This document shows positions 52,603 through 64,000 of a DNA stretch of 64,000 bases, in pieces. The stretch spans positions 620,001 to 684,000 of the forward strand of contig QKPN01000001.1 in the NCBI GenBank assembly GCA_003258405.1, in the 5' to 3' direction. The notes under the pieces were generated by a model. That model searched no databases, was not told the DNA's origin, and was given only the letters and a program-made list of their open reading frames with translations. The DNA is from Rhodobacteraceae bacterium DSL-40. GTDB lineage: Bacteria; Pseudomonadota; Alphaproteobacteria; Rhodobacterales; Rhodobacteraceae. The translations under genes were made by a program, and so were the position numbers. The first letter of the stretch is position 1, and every line of letters starts with the position of its first letter.

Positions 52603-54284
52603 CACGCGGTCTTCTCGCCCTGAAGCCCGAGGGTTTCGCTCACTTCCGAGCGCAGGATGAACTTCTGGATCTTGCCGGTCACGGTCATCGGGAACTCCTC
52701 GACGAACTCCACATAGCGCGGCACCTTGTAATGCGCGATCTGGCCGCGGCAGAAATCGCGCACCTCCTCGGCGGTGAGCGAGAGATCGCTGGTGATGATG
52801 CAGGCGCAGAGCTCCTCGCCGTATTTCTCGTCCGGCACGCCGATCACCTGCACGTCGCGGATCTTCGGGTGGGTGTAGAGGAATTCCTCGACCTCGCGGG
52901 GATAGATGTTCTCGCCGCCGCGGATCACCATGTCCTTCGAGCGGCCGACGATGTTGCCGTAGCCCTCCGCGTCGATCACCGCGAGATCGCCGGTGTGCAT
53001 GAAGCCGTCGGCGTCGATCGCCTCGCGGGTGCGCTTCTCGTCGTCCCAGTAGCCCTTCATCACCGAATAGCCGCGGGTGCAGAGCTCGCCCGTCTGGCCG
53101 CGCGGCACCGTGTCGCCGTTCCAGTCGACGATCTTCACCTCGCAATGCGGCTGCACGCGCCCGACGGTGGAGACGCGGCGCTCGATCGGGTCGTCCATGC
53201 TGCTCTGGAAGGAGACGGGGGAGGTTTCGGTCATGCCGTAGGCGATGGTGACGTCTTCCATGCCCAGCTCGCCGATCACCTTCTTCATCACCTCGATCGG
53301 ACAGGGGCTGCCGGCCATGATGCCGGTCCTGAGGCTCGAGAGATCGAGCGCGGTGCGGTCCGGGTGGTCGAGCACGGCGATGAACATGGTCGGCACGCCG
53401 TAGAGGCCGACGCAGCGCTCCTCGGCCACCGCCGCGAGCACGGCGCCGGGCTCGAAGGCATCGGAGGGATAGACCATGGTGGCGCCGTGGGTGAGGCAGC
53501 CGAGATTGCCCATCACCATGCCGAAGCAGTGGTAGAGCGGCACCGGGATGCAGAGCCGGTCGCCGGGGGCGAGCGCGATCGCCTCGGCGACGAAGAAGCC
53601 GTTGTTGAGGATGTTGCGGTGGGTGAGCGTCGCGCCCTTCGGCGCGCCGGTGGTGCCGGAGGTGAACTGGATGTTGATCGCGTCGGTGTTCTCGAGCGTC
53701 GCGCCCAGCGCCTGGAGGGCGTCGCGTTCCTCGGCCGTGGGCGGGGCGAGCAGATCGTCGAAGCGCAGGAAGCCCGGCGCCGTCTCCGCGCCGAGGCTGA
53801 TCGGGAATTCGAGGCTCGGGAGCCGCGCGGCGGCGAGTTTCGGGGCGCCCTCGGCGAGTTCGGGCGCGAGATCGTTCAGCATCGCGACATAGTCGCTCGA
53901 CTTGAAGTGCCGGGCGGTGATGAGCGCGCGGCAGCCCACCTTGTTGAGCGCGTATTCGATTTCCGAGCGGCGGTAGGCCGGATTGATGTTGACGAGGATG
54001 AGGCCCGCCTTGGCGGTGGCGAACTGGGTGAACACCCATTCGGCGCAGTTGGGCGCCCAGATCCCCACCCGGTCGCCCCGCTCGAGCCCGAGGCGCAGCA
54101 GGCCGCAGGCGAGCGCATCGACCTTCTCGCGCAGCTCCGCCCAGGTGAGCCGGATGTCCTGGTGGCGCGCGATCAGCGCGGGCGTCTCGGCATGGCGCGC
54201 GGCCTGCGAATCGAAGAAGGCGCCGATCGTCTCCTCGATCAGCGGCACGTCGGTACGGCCCTTCACATGGGCGAGTTCAGTCAT
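52602..54284 (-). CDS. AMP-dependent acyl-CoA synthetase
   Basis: A 560-aa adenylate-forming ligase. The ATP loop is [17 protein letters not shown], followed by [52 protein letters not shown] and the C-terminal catalytic Lys in MTVTGKIQK. It activates a medium- or short-chain fatty acid to its CoA ester in the cytoplasm. The position beside the leucine genes suggests branched short acids (isovalerate) as substrates, feeding isovaleryl-CoA to Ivd. It is divergent from the TetR gene and likely shares its operator at 54380. Confidence 0.9.
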   Translation of the reverse strand: MTELAHVKGRTDVPLIEETIGAFFDSQAARHAETPALIARHQDIRLTWAELREKVDALACGLLRLGLERGDRVGIWAPNCAEWVFTQFATAKAGLILVNINPAYRRSEIEYALNKVGCRALITARHFKSSDYVAMLNDLAPELAEGAPKLAAARLPSLEFPISLGAETAPGFLRFDDLLAPPTAEERDALQALGATLENTDAINIQFTSGTTGAPKGATLTHRNILNNGFFVAEAIALAPGDRLCIPVPLYHCFGMVMGNLGCLTHGATMVYPSDAFEPGAVLAAVAEERCVGLYGVPTMFIAVLDHPDRTALDLSSLRTGIMAGSPCPIEVMKKVIGELGMEDVTIAYGMTETSPVSFQSSMDDPIERRVSTVGRVQPHCEVKIVDWNGDTVPRGQTGELCTRGYSVMKGYWDDEKRTREAIDADGFMHTGDLAVIDAEGYGNIVGRSKDMVIRGGENIYPREVEEFLYTHPKIRDVQVIGVPDEKYGEELCACIITSDLSLTAEEVRDFCRGQIAHYKVPRYVEFVEEFPMTVTGKIQKFILRSEVSETLGLQGEKTA

Positions 54285-54379
54285 GGGTGTCCTCCCGGTT
54301 GTGCCGTGTTTCCGGCGGGTTCGTCCGCGCCCTGCCGCCTTCCCTGTTGCATTCGGGGTTTGAAGCTGGCATAGGTGAA

Positions 54380-54393
54380 TGAACGATCGTTCA
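54380..54393. promoter_or_regulatory. Palindromic operator for the TetR regulator
   Basis: TGAACGATCGTTCA is a perfect 14-bp palindrome, and the flanks extend it weakly (GTGAA left, CTGGA right). It lies 11 bp before the tetR ATG and 95 bp before the acyl-CoA synthetase start, in the divergent gap. A typical site for the adjacent TetR repressor, which would control both directions. Confidence 0.7.
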
Positions 54394-54404
54394 CTGGAAG
54401 ATAG

Positions 54405-55037
54405 ATGAACAGCGACGCAAACACAAGACGCAAGGACACGCGCGGCGAGATCAGCGGCTGTGCGCTCCGGCTTTTCGCCGAGCGCGGCTATGCGGCGGTC
54501 TCGATGCGCGACATTGCCGAGGCGGTGGGGGTGCGGCAGGGGGCGATCTACAATCATTTCGCCAGCAAGCAGGAGCTGCTGGCCGAGCTGATGACCAGCC
54601 ATCTCGAAGCGGTGCTGCGCGCCCACGAGGCCGCACTTGCCGGCGTCGCCGGGCCGGTCGCGCGCCTCGAGGCCTTCGCGCGGTTCCATGTCGGCTACCA
54701 CCTCGACTACCCGGCGGATGTCTTCATCGCCTACATGGAGCTCCGCAGCCTCGAGCCGGAGGGCTTCCGGCGGATCAACGCGATGCGGAGCCGCTACGAG
54801 GGCACGCTCCGGGCGATTCTCGCCGAGGGCGCCGCGGCGGGGCTTTTCTCGATCGGCGACCCGGCGGTCCATGCCCGCGCGCTGCTCGCCATGCTGACCG
54901 GCGTGACGGTCTGGTACCGCGAGGGCGGCCGGCTCGATCGTGCAACCATAATCGAAGACTATGTCCGGGCCACGCTGCAGAGCGTCGGGCTGCGGATGCC
55001 AAGGGGAGGAGACAAGGAATGTTCGACGCAACCATGA
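54405..55037 (+). CDS. TetR-family regulator of the leucine/isovalerate cluster
   Basis: A 210-aa TetR repressor. The N-terminal helix-turn-helix is [44 protein letters not shown], residues about 16-60. The C-terminal ligand domain is of the type common in acyl-CoA-responsive regulators. The ivd start lies inside its last 19 bp, so tetR is the first gene of the catabolic operon. The palindrome 11 bp upstream of its start is the likely binding site. The inducer may be an acyl-CoA of leucine breakdown, by inference. Confidence 0.88.
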   Translation: MNSDANTRRKDTRGEISGCALRLFAERGYAAVSMRDIAEAVGVRQGAIYNHFASKQELLAELMTSHLEAVLRAHEAALAGVAGPVARLEAFARFHVGYHLDYPADVFIAYMELRSLEPEGFRRINAMRSRYEGTLRAILAEGAAAGLFSIGDPAVHARALLAMLTGVTVWYREGGRLDRATIIEDYVRATLQSVGLRMPRGGDKECSTQP

Positions 55038-56182
55038 ATTTCGCGCTCGGCGAGGATGTTGCCGCGCTGCGCGACACCGTGCGCCGTTTCGCGCAGGACC
55101 GGATCGCGCCGCGGGCGGCGGAGATCGACGCGACCAACACCTTCCCGATGGAGCTCTGGCGCGAGTTCGGCGAGCTCGGGCTGCTCGGGATCACCGTGCC
55201 CGAGGAATTCGGCGGCGCGGACATGGGCTATGTCGCCCATTGCGTCGCGATCGAGGAGATCTCGCGCGCCTCCGCCTCGGTGGGGCTGTCGTACGGGGCG
55301 CATTCGAACCTCTGCGTGAACCAGATCAAGCGCAACGGCAACGCCGCGCAGAAGGCGAAATACCTGCCGAAGCTCGTCTCGGGCGAGCATGTGGGCGCGC
55401 TGGCGATGAGCGAGCCCGGTGCGGGCTCGGATGTCGTCTCGATGAAGCTCCGGGCCGAGAAGAGGAACGACCGGTTCGTGCTCAACGGCAACAAGATGTG
55501 GATCACCAACGGGCCGGATGCCGACACGCTCGTCGTCTATGCCAAGACCGATCCGGCGGCCGGGCCCAAGGGCATCACCGCCTTCCTGATCGAGAAGGAC
55601 TTCACGGGGTTCTCGACCGCGCAGAAGCTCGACAAGCTGGGGATGCGCGGCTCGAACACCTGCGAGCTGGTGTTCGAGGATTGCGAGGTGCCGTTCGAGA
55701 ACATCCTCGGCGAGGAAGGCGGCGGCGTGAAGGTGCTGATGAGCGGGCTCGATTACGAGCGCGTGGTGCTCGCCGCCGGGCCGCTCGGGATCATGGCGGC
55801 CTGTCTCGACGTGGTGGTGCCTTACGTCCACGAGCGCGAGCAGTTCGGCCGGCCGATCGGGACCTTCCAGCTCATGCAGGGCAAGCTTGCCGACATGTAT
55901 GTGACGATGAACGCCTGCCGGGCCTATGTCTATTCGGTGGCGGCCGCCTGCGACCGGGGCGAGACCAGCCGCAAGGACGCCGCGGGCTGCATCCTCTATG
56001 CCGCGGAGAAGGCGACGCAGGTGGCGCTCGAGGCGATCCAGGCGCTCGGCGGCAACGGCTACATCAACGACTACCCCACGGGGCGGCTGCTGCGCGATGC
56101 CAAGCTCTACGAGATCGGCGCGGGCACGAGCGAGATCCGGCGGATGCTGATCGGGCGCGAGCTTTTCGCGGAAACCGCATGA
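55019..56182 (+). CDS. ivd: Isovaleryl-CoA dehydrogenase
   Basis: A 387-aa acyl-CoA dehydrogenase, oxidising isovaleryl-CoA to 3-methylcrotonyl-CoA with [16 protein letters not shown] and [11 protein letters not shown] are the FAD-binding blocks. The catalytic Glu247 is in [16 protein letters not shown], the position used by isovaleryl-CoA dehydrogenases and unlike the C-terminal Glu of most other acyl-CoA dehydrogenases. [33 protein letters not shown] closes the fold. It is followed directly by mccB (overlap 4 bp). Electrons go to ETF. Confidence 0.95.
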   Translation: MFDATMNFALGEDVAALRDTVRRFAQDRIAPRAAEIDATNTFPMELWREFGELGLLGITVPEEFGGADMGYVAHCVAIEEISRASASVGLSYGAHSNLCVNQIKRNGNAAQKAKYLPKLVSGEHVGALAMSEPGAGSDVVSMKLRAEKRNDRFVLNGNKMWITNGPDADTLVVYAKTDPAAGPKGITAFLIEKDFTGFSTAQKLDKLGMRGSNTCELVFEDCEVPFENILGEEGGGVKVLMSGLDYERVVLAAGPLGIMAACLDVVVPYVHEREQFGRPIGTFQLMQGKLADMYVTMNACRAYVYSVAAACDRGETSRKDAAGCILYAAEKATQVALEAIQALGGNGYINDYPTGRLLRDAKLYEIGAGTSEIRRMLIGRELFAETA

Positions 56183-57789
56183 GCCGGGTTCTGAAAAGCC
56201 ATGTCTCCACCCGCTCGGAGGGCTTTGCGGCCAACCGGGCGGCGATGGAGGCGCAGCTCGCCACCGTCCGCGAGGCGGCCGGGGCAGCGATGGCGGGCGG
56301 CGGCGAACGCTCGCGCAAGCGGCACCTCGCGCGCGGCAAGATGCTGCCGCGGGACCGGGTGCAGAATTTCCTCGACCCCGGCGCCCCCTTCCTCGAGGTG
56401 GGGATGCTGGCGGCGAACGGGCTCTATGACGGCGAGATCCCGGCGGCGGGCGCCATCGCGGGCATCGGCCGGGTCATGGGCCGCGAGGTCATGGTGCTTG
56501 CCAACGACGCGACCGTGAAGGGCGGGACCTATTTCCCGCTCACGGTCAAGAAGCACCTCCGCGCCCAGGAGATCGCCGAGCAGAACCACCTGCCTTGCGT
56601 CTATTTCGTCGACTCGGGCGGGGCGAACCTGCCGAACCAGGACGAGGTCTTTCCCGACCGCGACCACTTCGGCCGGATCTTCTACAACCAGGCCAACATG
56701 AGCGCCAAGGGCATCGCGCAGATCGCGGTGGTCATGGGCTCCTGCACCGCGGGCGGCGCCTATGTTCCGGCGATGAGTGACGAGACGGTCATCGTGAAGG
56801 AACAGGGCACGATCTTTCTTGCCGGGCCCCCGCTCGTGAAGGCCGCGACCGGCGAGAGCGTGACCGCCGAGGAGCTTGGCGGCGGCGATCTGCACACCCG
56901 GCTTTCGGGCGTGGCGGACCATCTGGCGCAGGATGACGCGCATGCGCTCGTGCTCGCGCGCCGGATCGTCGGCAATCTCGCCCCCGGCCGCCCGACGCCT
57001 GTCCGGCTCGAGACGCCGGAGCCGCCGGCCTATGACCCGGCCGAGATCATGGGCATCGTGCCGGCCGATCCGAAGATCCCCTACGACATCCGCGAGGTGA
57101 TCGCGCGCATCGTCGATGGCAGCCGGTTCGACGAGTTCAAGGCCCGCTTCGGCGAGACGCTGGTCTGCGGCTTTGCCCATCTCCACGGCATTCCGGTGGG
57201 CATCATCGCCAACAACGGCGTGCTGTTTTCCGAGAGTGCGGTGAAGGGGGCGCATTTCGTCGAGCTCTGCTCGCAGCGGAAGATCCCGCTCGTGTTCCTG
57301 CAGAACATCACCGGCTTCATGGTCGGGCGCAACGCCGAGGCCGGCGGGATCGCCCGTCATGGCGCGAAGCTCGTCACCGCGGTGTCCACCACCGCCGTTC
57401 CGAAGATCACCATGCTGGTCGGCGGCTCCTATGGCGCGGGCAACTACGGCATGGCGGGCCGGGCCTATTCGCCGCGCTTCCTCTGGACCTGGCCCAACAG
57501 CCGCATCGCGGTGATGGGCGGCGAGCAGGCGGCGAAGACGCTTGCGATCGTCAAGCGCGAGGCGATGGCCCAGCGTGGCGAGAGCTGGACGGATGCCGAG
57601 GAGGAGGCCTTCCGCCGCCCGACGGAGGAGATGTTCGCCCGGCAGAGCCACCCGCTCTATGCCTCGGCCCGGCTCTGGGACGACGGCATCGTCGATCCGG
57701 CGAAGAGCCGGGAGGTGCTGGCGCTCTCGCTCGCCGCAACGTTGAACGCGCCGATCCCGGATACCCGGTTCGGCCTCTTCAGGATGTGA
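56179..57789 (+). CDS. mccB: Methylcrotonyl-CoA carboxylase, carboxyltransferase (beta) subunit
   Basis: A 536-aa carboxyltransferase subunit. [29 protein letters not shown]-like sequence (at residues about 143-172), [16 protein letters not shown] and [21 protein letters not shown] are crotonase-fold carboxyltransferase blocks of the MCC type. [19 protein letters not shown] is the C-terminal family block. It moves the carboxyl group from biotin on MccA to 3-methylcrotonyl-CoA. It overlaps ivd by 4 bp; mccA starts 14 bp downstream. Confidence 0.95.
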   Translation: MSRVLKSHVSTRSEGFAANRAAMEAQLATVREAAGAAMAGGGERSRKRHLARGKMLPRDRVQNFLDPGAPFLEVGMLAANGLYDGEIPAAGAIAGIGRVMGREVMVLANDATVKGGTYFPLTVKKHLRAQEIAEQNHLPCVYFVDSGGANLPNQDEVFPDRDHFGRIFYNQANMSAKGIAQIAVVMGSCTAGGAYVPAMSDETVIVKEQGTIFLAGPPLVKAATGESVTAEELGGGDLHTRLSGVADHLAQDDAHALVLARRIVGNLAPGRPTPVRLETPEPPAYDPAEIMGIVPADPKIPYDIREVIARIVDGSRFDEFKARFGETLVCGFAHLHGIPVGIIANNGVLFSESAVKGAHFVELCSQRKIPLVFLQNITGFMVGRNAEAGGIARHGAKLVTAVSTTAVPKITMLVGGSYGAGNYGMAGRAYSPRFLWTWPNSRIAVMGGEQAAKTLAIVKREAMAQRGESWTDAEEEAFRRPTEEMFARQSHPLYASARLWDDGIVDPAKSREVLALSLAATLNAPIPDTRFGLFRM

Positions 57790-57803
57790 CGGGGGAGACC
57801 ATC

Positions 57804-59786
<1,983 letters not shown>

Positions 59787-59789
59787 GCC

Positions 59790-60668
59790 ATGGCCGACAA
59801 GGTTCTCGTCTTCGAGATGTCGCCGCGCGACGGGCTGCAGAACGAGACGGCGATGATCGCGACCGCCGACAAGGTCGCGCTCGTCGATCTTCTCTCGGCG
59901 GCGGGGTTTGCCAAGATCGAGACGGCGAGTTTCGTCTCGCCGAAATGGGTGCCGCAGATGGCCGATGGCGCCGAGGTGCTGGCCCGGATCACCCGGCGGC
60001 CCGGCACGGCCTATACCGCGCTCACCCCGAACCTCCGGGGCCTCGAGGCGGCGCTTGCGGCGGGTGTGGACGAGGTCGCGGTGTTTGCCGCGGCCTCCGA
60101 GAGCTTCAGCCGCAGGAACATCAACTGCTCGATCGCGGAGAGCCTCGCGCGGTTCGGCCCGCTGATGGAGGAGGCGGCGGCGGCGGATGTGCCGGTGCGC
60201 GGCTATGTCTCCTGCGTGACCGACTGCCCCTATGAGGGGCGGATCGCGCCGGAGGCGGTGGCGCATGTGGCGGCGGCGCTCGCAGCACTCGGCTGCTACG
60301 AGATCTCGCTCGGCGACACCATCGGCCAGGGCACGCCGGAGACGGTGAACGCGATGCTCGAGGCGGTGATCGATCGGCTGCCCGCCGAGCAGCTCGCGGG
60401 GCATTTCCACGACACCGGCGGGCGGGCGCTCGAGAACATCCGCGTCTCGCTCGCCCGTGGGCTCAGGGTCTTCGATGCCTCCGCAGGCGGGCTCGGCGGC
60501 TGCCCCTATGCGCCGGGGGCGCGGGGCAATGTCGCGACCGAGGCGGTGGTCGCGATGCTGGAGGCCGAGGGCCTGGCAACCGGGATCGACCGGGAGGCGC
60601 TGGCCGCGGCGGCGCGTTTTGCCCGCGCGCTGCGCCCGGGCGACCAGGAGGGGGACCTAGAAAGATGA
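59790..60668 (+). CDS. mvaB: Hydroxymethylglutaryl-CoA lyase
   Basis: A 292-aa HMGL-like TIM-barrel enzyme that cleaves 3-hydroxy-3-methylglutaryl-CoA to acetoacetate and acetyl-CoA, the last step of leucine breakdown. EMSPRDGLQNE holds the catalytic Arg-Asp pair and metal Asp. GHFHDTGGRALEN provides the metal-binding His pair. AGGLGGCPYAPGARGNVATE contains the catalytic Cys loop. It follows mccA after 3 bp and overlaps the crotonase gene by 4 bp. Confidence 0.95.
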   Translation: MADKVLVFEMSPRDGLQNETAMIATADKVALVDLLSAAGFAKIETASFVSPKWVPQMADGAEVLARITRRPGTAYTALTPNLRGLEAALAAGVDEVAVFAAASESFSRRNINCSIAESLARFGPLMEEAAAADVPVRGYVSCVTDCPYEGRIAPEAVAHVAAALAALGCYEISLGDTIGQGTPETVNAMLEAVIDRLPAEQLAGHFHDTGGRALENIRVSLARGLRVFDASAGGLGGCPYAPGARGNVATEAVVAMLEAEGLATGIDREALAAAARFARALRPGDQEGDLER

Positions 60669-61453
60669 CAGGCCAGGAAACCATCCGGGTCGAGACGGAT
60701 GCGCGCGGCGTGGCGCGGCTCACGCTCGCCCGCCCGGAACGGAAGAACGCGCTTTCGGCGCAGATGATGGACGAGCTCACCGATTTCGCCCGCGCCGCGG
60801 AGGCCGATCCGGCGATCCGCGCCGTGGTGCTGTCGGGCGCGGAGGGCACGTTCTGCGCCGGGGGCGATCTCGGCTGGATGATGGCCCAGATCGAGGCCGA
60901 CCGGGAGGGCAGGATGCGCGAGGCGCGCCGGCTCGCGGGCATGCTGAAGGCGCTGAACGAGATGGCGGTGCCGCTCATCGGCCGGGTCGAGGGCGCAGCG
61001 CTCGGCGGCGGGATGGGCATGGCGGCGGTCTGCGACATCGCCATCGCCGCGGAGGACTGCCGCTTCGGCTTCACCGAGACGCGGCTCGGCATCATCCCGG
61101 CGACCATCAGCCCCTATGTCATCGCGCGGATCGGCGAGGCCGCGGCGCGGCGGGTCTTCATGAGCGCGCGGGTCTTCGGCGGCCACGAGGCGGCGGATCT
61201 CGGGATCATCGCCCGCGCCGTCGCGCCCGGCGATCTCGACGCCGCCATCGAGGCGGAGGTCGCGCCCTACCTCGCGCTGCCGCGCGGGGCGGTCGGCCGG
61301 GCCAAGCGGCTCGCGCGTTCGCTGGGGCCGCGGATCGATGCCGACGTGATCGAGGACACGATCCGCCAGCTCGCCGATGCCTGGGAGGCCGAGGAGGCCC
61401 GCGAGGGCATTTCGGCCTTCCTCGAGAAGCGCAAGCCCCGCTGGGCGGAGTGA
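60665..61453 (+). CDS. Enoyl-CoA hydratase/isomerase, probably methylglutaconyl-CoA hydratase
   Basis: A 262-aa crotonase-superfamily enzyme. RLTLARPERKNALSAQMMDEL is the N-terminal block. SGAEGTFCAGGDLGWM is the first oxyanion loop and EGAALGGGMGMAAVCDIAIA the second. FGFTETRLGIIPATISPYVIARIG contains the catalytic Glu region. The place in the operon makes 3-methylglutaconyl-CoA hydratase (LiuC type) the natural role, completing the route from isovaleryl-CoA to HMG-CoA. It overlaps mvaB by 4 bp and is the last gene of the operon, followed by a terminator. Confidence 0.9.
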   Translation: MTGQETIRVETDARGVARLTLARPERKNALSAQMMDELTDFARAAEADPAIRAVVLSGAEGTFCAGGDLGWMMAQIEADREGRMREARRLAGMLKALNEMAVPLIGRVEGAALGGGMGMAAVCDIAIAAEDCRFGFTETRLGIIPATISPYVIARIGEAAARRVFMSARVFGGHEAADLGIIARAVAPGDLDAAIEAEVAPYLALPRGAVGRAKRLARSLGPRIDADVIEDTIRQLADAWEAEEAREGISAFLEKRKPRWAE

Positions 61454-61477
61454 GCCGCCCCCCCGGGCGGCCTTTCC
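61454..61477 (+). terminator. Rho-independent-type terminator of the leucine operon
   Basis: GCCGCCC (61454-61460) and GGGCGGC (61465-61471) form a 7-bp GC stem with a CCCC loop, directly after the stop codon and followed by CTTTCC. A short T-run. Placed to end the tetR-ivd-mccB-mccA-mvaB-crotonase transcript. Confidence 0.6.
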
Positions 61478-61557
61478 GCCCGAACCGGTTTCGTCCAGGA
61501 TGATCGCCCGCGGCCCGCGGCAGCGGCGGGCGGGAGATGGCAGAGGAGGCGCGCGCC

Positions 61558-62352
61558 ATGTTCACCAACAGGCTCAGGCAGATCTGGGCGGAGGGGCGGC
61601 CCGCGCTCAACGGCTGGCTCTCGATCGGCAATGCCTTCACCGCCGAGATCATGGCGGCGCAGGGCTATGACAGCCTGACGATCGACCTCCAGCACGGCGC
61701 GCTCGACTACGCGGCCCTGCTGCCGATGCTGCAGGCGATGCGGGCCTCGGGCGTGACGCCGCTTGCCCGCGTGCCCTGGCGCGAGCCGGGCGCGATCATG
61801 AAGGCGCTCGATGCGGGCGCGCAGGGCATCATCTGCCCGATGGTGAATTCGGCGGAGGAAGCGGCGGAGTTCGTGAGCTACCTGCGCTATCCGCCCGAGG
61901 GCCAGCGCAGTTTCGGCCCGACGCGCGCGGCCGTGGCCTATGGCGGCTACGGCACCGCGGCCAATGGCGAGGTGCTGGCGCTCGCGATGATCGAGACGGC
62001 GGCGGGCGCCGAACGGCTCGACGAGATCGCGGCGACGCCGGGGCTCGACGGGCTCTATATCGGCCCGGTCGATCTCACCCTCGGCACCCAGGGCGGGCGG
62101 CTGGCGCCCGGCTTCGACCGGGAGGAGCCGGAGATGATCGCGCTCATCCAGCGCATCCTCGCGGCCTGCAAGGCGAACGGGCTGGTGGCCGGGCTCCATT
62201 GCGGCACGCCGGACTATGCCGCGCGCGCCGTCGGCTGGGGCTTCGATCTCACCACGGTATCGGGCGACACGCGGCTTCTCGCCTCGGCTGCAGCGGCCTC
62301 CGTCGCACGCTGGCGCGCGCTGGCGGAGCGCGGCGCGGCCGAGACGCGGTGA
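61558..62352 (+). CDS. HpcH/HpaI-family aldolase
   Basis: A 264-aa class II aldolase of the HpcH/HpaI family (4-hydroxy-2-oxoheptanedioate aldolase / 2-keto-3-deoxy-L-rhamnonate aldolase type). GWLSIGNAFTAEIMAAQGYDSLTIDLQHGALDY carries the catalytic His. ALDAGAQGIICPMVNSAEEA and FGPTRAAVAYGG are substrate blocks. MIETAAGAERLDEIAATPGLDGLYIGPVDLTL holds the metal Glu and Asp. The family cleaves 2-keto-4-hydroxy acids into pyruvate and an aldehyde. The ATG at 61558 was preferred because AGAGGAGG lies 6 bases upstream; ATG 61537 is the alternative. It is separated from the leucine operon by a terminator, so it may be independent. Confidence 0.9.
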   Translation: MFTNRLRQIWAEGRPALNGWLSIGNAFTAEIMAAQGYDSLTIDLQHGALDYAALLPMLQAMRASGVTPLARVPWREPGAIMKALDAGAQGIICPMVNSAEEAAEFVSYLRYPPEGQRSFGPTRAAVAYGGYGTAANGEVLALAMIETAAGAERLDEIAATPGLDGLYIGPVDLTLGTQGGRLAPGFDREEPEMIALIQRILAACKANGLVAGLHCGTPDYAARAVGWGFDLTTVSGDTRLLASAAAASVARWRALAERGAAETR

Positions 62353-62376
62353 GCCCGGTCGCTGCGGCGCGTCGGC

Positions 62377-63972
62377 TCAGCCCGGCGCGCCGGCGGCGGC
62401 GGCAGCCGGCTCCGCGGCGCGGGCCGGTTCCTTCAGGAGATCGCCCCAGTCGGTGCGATAGGCCATCTCGGCAATGACATCGTCGGGCAGGAATTCGCGG
62501 CCCGCCCGGATTTCCCAGCCGCCGCCGAGCCCCTTGTAGAGCGCGACGAGGTTTTCCGAGACCTGGGCACGGGCATCGACGAGGGCGGCCTCGATGCGGA
62601 GCGCGGCCTCCTGGGTGTTGAGCACGCGGCTGTAATCGGCGACGCCGTCGCCATATTGCGAGAGCGCGATCTCGGCGGCCTTGCGTGCCGCCTCGGAGGC
62701 GGCCTCGAGATAGCCGACCTGGGTGCGGGACTTCTGATAGGCGACGAGCGCGTTCTCGACCTCGGCATAGGCTGCGAGCACGGTGTTCTGGTAATTCGCG
62801 ACGAGGCCCTGGAAGGCGGCGTCCTGCGCGCGGACGTTGTTCTGGATCCGGCCGTAGTTGAGCACGTTCCAGACCACGCCGGGGCTTGCGAGCGACGTGA
62901 CGCTGTTGGCGGCGAAGAGATCGTTGCCCGAGCTCGCCATGGTGCCGATGCTGCCGGTGAGCACGAACTGCGGGTAGAGGTCGCTGATCGCGACGCCGAC
63001 ATTGGCCGATTGCGCCGCGGCCTCGAGCTCGGCGGCGCGGATGTCGGGCCGCCGCCGCAGGAGCTCGGCCGGGATGCCGACATCGACCTTGCCGTGCGCC
63101 CGCGGGATCGGGCCGGAGCTGCCGAGCAGCTTCGTCATCCGCGACGGCGGCTGGGCGAGCAGGACGGCAAGCGCGTTCTTGGCCTGCTGCAGGTCGCTCT
63201 CCAGCATCGGCACCATGGCGCGGGTGCGGTTGAGAAGCGCGGTCGATTCCTGCACGTCGAGATCGGTGGTCACGCCCTCGTCGAAGCGGTTGCGGGTGAG
63301 GTCATTGCCCTGGGTCTGGAGCGCGATGTTGGCGCGGGTGACGCCGAGCGTCTGCTGCAGCGCGCGGATGTTGATGTAGACCGCGGCGACATCGCCCACG
63401 AGGGTGACGAGCGCGTCGTCGTAATTGGCGACCTCGGCGGCAAGGTTGGCGCGCGCCGCCTGGACCCCGCGGCGCTGGCCGCCCCAGACGTCGAGCTCCC
63501 ATTGCGCATCGAAGGCGGCCTCGGAGGTGGCGAAGGTGAGATCGAGCGGCACGAAGCGCTCGATGTCCTGCACCGGGCCGAGGTTCTCGCTGATCCGGCG
63601 CCGGGAATAGGCCGCCCCGACGGCCTGGGACTGCGGGAATAGCTCACCATGGGCGATGCCGAGCTGGGCGCGGGCCTGCATCACCCGCGCGCCCGCCATC
63701 TGCAGCGTGAGGTTCTGGGCATAGGCCTCGGCCACGAGCCCGTCGAGCACCGGGTCGCGGAAGGTCTCCCACCAGCGCACCACCGGCGCGCTGCGGGTGG
63801 TGAGGCCGGTTGCGGCATCCGGGCCCGGGGCGTTTTCCTCGATCCAGCGGTCGAGGACCGGGCTCGAGGGGCGGGTGAAATCCGGGCCGACCATGGTGCA
63901 GCCGGCGAGGAGGCCCGCGACGGCGGCGCTCCGGAGGAGCACGCCGGCGCGGCTGCGGAACGATCGTCTCAT
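62377..63972 (-). CDS. Outer-membrane efflux lipoprotein (NodT/OprM, TolC-like)
   Basis: A 531-aa RND-type outer membrane channel. The N terminus is a lipoprotein signal (VLLRSAAVAGLLAGC), lipobox LAGC. The mature protein begins TMVGPDFTRPSSPV, the typical NodT start. RWWETFRDPVLDGLVAEAY and the paired outer-membrane efflux repeats (LELDVWGGQRRGVQAARANL-like and ISDLYPQFVLTGSIG, VWNVLNYGRIQNNVRAQDA) are clear. The last ~35 residues are Ala/Pro-rich. It works with an inner-membrane RND pump and a periplasmic adaptor, which must be upstream (beyond 64 kb) or elsewhere. The start with GGAGGG about 9 bases upstream was chosen over an ATG 7 codons earlier. Confidence 0.92.
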   Translation of the reverse strand: MRRSFRSRAGVLLRSAAVAGLLAGCTMVGPDFTRPSSPVLDRWIEENAPGPDAATGLTTRSAPVVRWWETFRDPVLDGLVAEAYAQNLTLQMAGARVMQARAQLGIAHGELFPQSQAVGAAYSRRRISENLGPVQDIERFVPLDLTFATSEAAFDAQWELDVWGGQRRGVQAARANLAAEVANYDDALVTLVGDVAAVYINIRALQQTLGVTRANIALQTQGNDLTRNRFDEGVTTDLDVQESTALLNRTRAMVPMLESDLQQAKNALAVLLAQPPSRMTKLLGSSGPIPRAHGKVDVGIPAELLRRRPDIRAAELEAAAQSANVGVAISDLYPQFVLTGSIGTMASSGNDLFAANSVTSLASPGVVWNVLNYGRIQNNVRAQDAAFQGLVANYQNTVLAAYAEVENALVAYQKSRTQVGYLEAASEAARKAAEIALSQYGDGVADYSRVLNTQEAALRIEAALVDARAQVSENLVALYKGLGGGWEIRAGREFLPDDVIAEMAYRTDWGDLLKEPARAAEPAAAAAGAPG

Positions 63973-64000
63973 CTGCCCTGCCCTCCGTGCCATCAGATGT

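Noticed and set aside
51097-52623. A 508-codon plus-strand frame through the tandem repeats and into the GST gene
   Set aside because: It is Gly/Arg-rich, open only because of GC content, crosses repeats whose period is not a multiple of three, and runs antisense through the GST gene.

Overview
The window is high-GC, densely packed chromosomal DNA from an alphaproteobacterium, most probably a member of the Rhodobacteraceae/Paracoccaceae. This rests on an Irr-type Fur regulator, a CcmI (System I) cytochrome c maturation protein, DUF1289, DUF2125 and DUF484 genes, the priA / transaldolase / DUF484 / xerC neighbourhood, a GTG-started znuC behind zur, and a complete quinohemoprotein amine dehydrogenase (QHNDH) locus of the type known from Paracoccus denitrificans. 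I cannot name the genus. About 60 protein genes and one small RNA gene (SRP RNA) can be supported. I see no tRNA, rRNA, CRISPR array or complete insertion sequence.

Layout. 1-7.2 kb: irr, an SH3 protein, a D-2-hydroxyacid dehydrogenase, ccmI-ruvX-DUF1289, then a minus-strand ParA-like ATPase / unknown / SDR group and a shikimate-dehydrogenase-like gene. 7.5-12.4 kb: a predicted proton-driven stator pair (MotB/OmpA-like plus MotA/ExbB-like), divergent from an SPFH-NfeD pair. 12.4-17.7 kb: ChaC, DUF2125, and a hisC-tyrC-extensin-like operon on the minus strand. 17.7-24.3 kb: a membrane histidine kinase, priA, transaldolase, DUF484 and xerC. 24.3-32.6 kb: assorted accessory enzymes (PNPOx-like, ankyrin, Tat-exported MBL hydrolase, universal stress protein, GNAT, LysR with a divergent DSD1-type PLP enzyme, PACE efflux protein) and the SRP RNA gene. 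32.6-33.8 kb: an AT-rich island with one FRG-domain gene.

33.8-38.7 kb is a zinc block: zur-znuC-znuB facing znuA across a Zur-box-like palindrome, followed by a zevAB-like pair. Enolase, a ThiE-like protein and an SDR follow. 41.8-51.0 kb is the QHNDH system: regulator qhpR, exporter qhpF, leader protease qhpE, beta subunit qhpB, the cross-linked gamma subunit qhpC, radical-SAM cross-linker qhpD, diheme alpha subunit qhpA and, divergently, flavin monooxygenase qhpG. Between qhpA and qhpG is a perfect 22-bp inverted repeat, the best operator candidate. All eight residues that form the four known thioether cross-links are conserved in qhpC at exactly the expected spacing. 51.0-52.0 kb is non-coding: a composite AT-rich element, a long hairpin and about five copies of a ~115-bp tandem repeat.

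52.0-62.4 kb is a leucine/isovalerate catabolic cluster: acyl-CoA synthetase and GST on the minus strand, divergent from a TetR regulator, isovaleryl-CoA dehydrogenase, methylcrotonyl-CoA carboxylase beta and alpha, HMG-CoA lyase and a methylglutaconyl-CoA-hydratase-like crotonase, ending in a hairpin terminator. An HpcH-type aldolase and a NodT/OprM-type outer-membrane efflux lipoprotein end the window.

The least explained signals are: the two inverted copies of a ~75-bp composite element, about 17 kb apart and bracketing the zinc-QHNDH block; the AT-rich FRG island beside one copy; the tandem repeat beside the other; and the non-flagellar stator pair with a long repetitive coiled coil.
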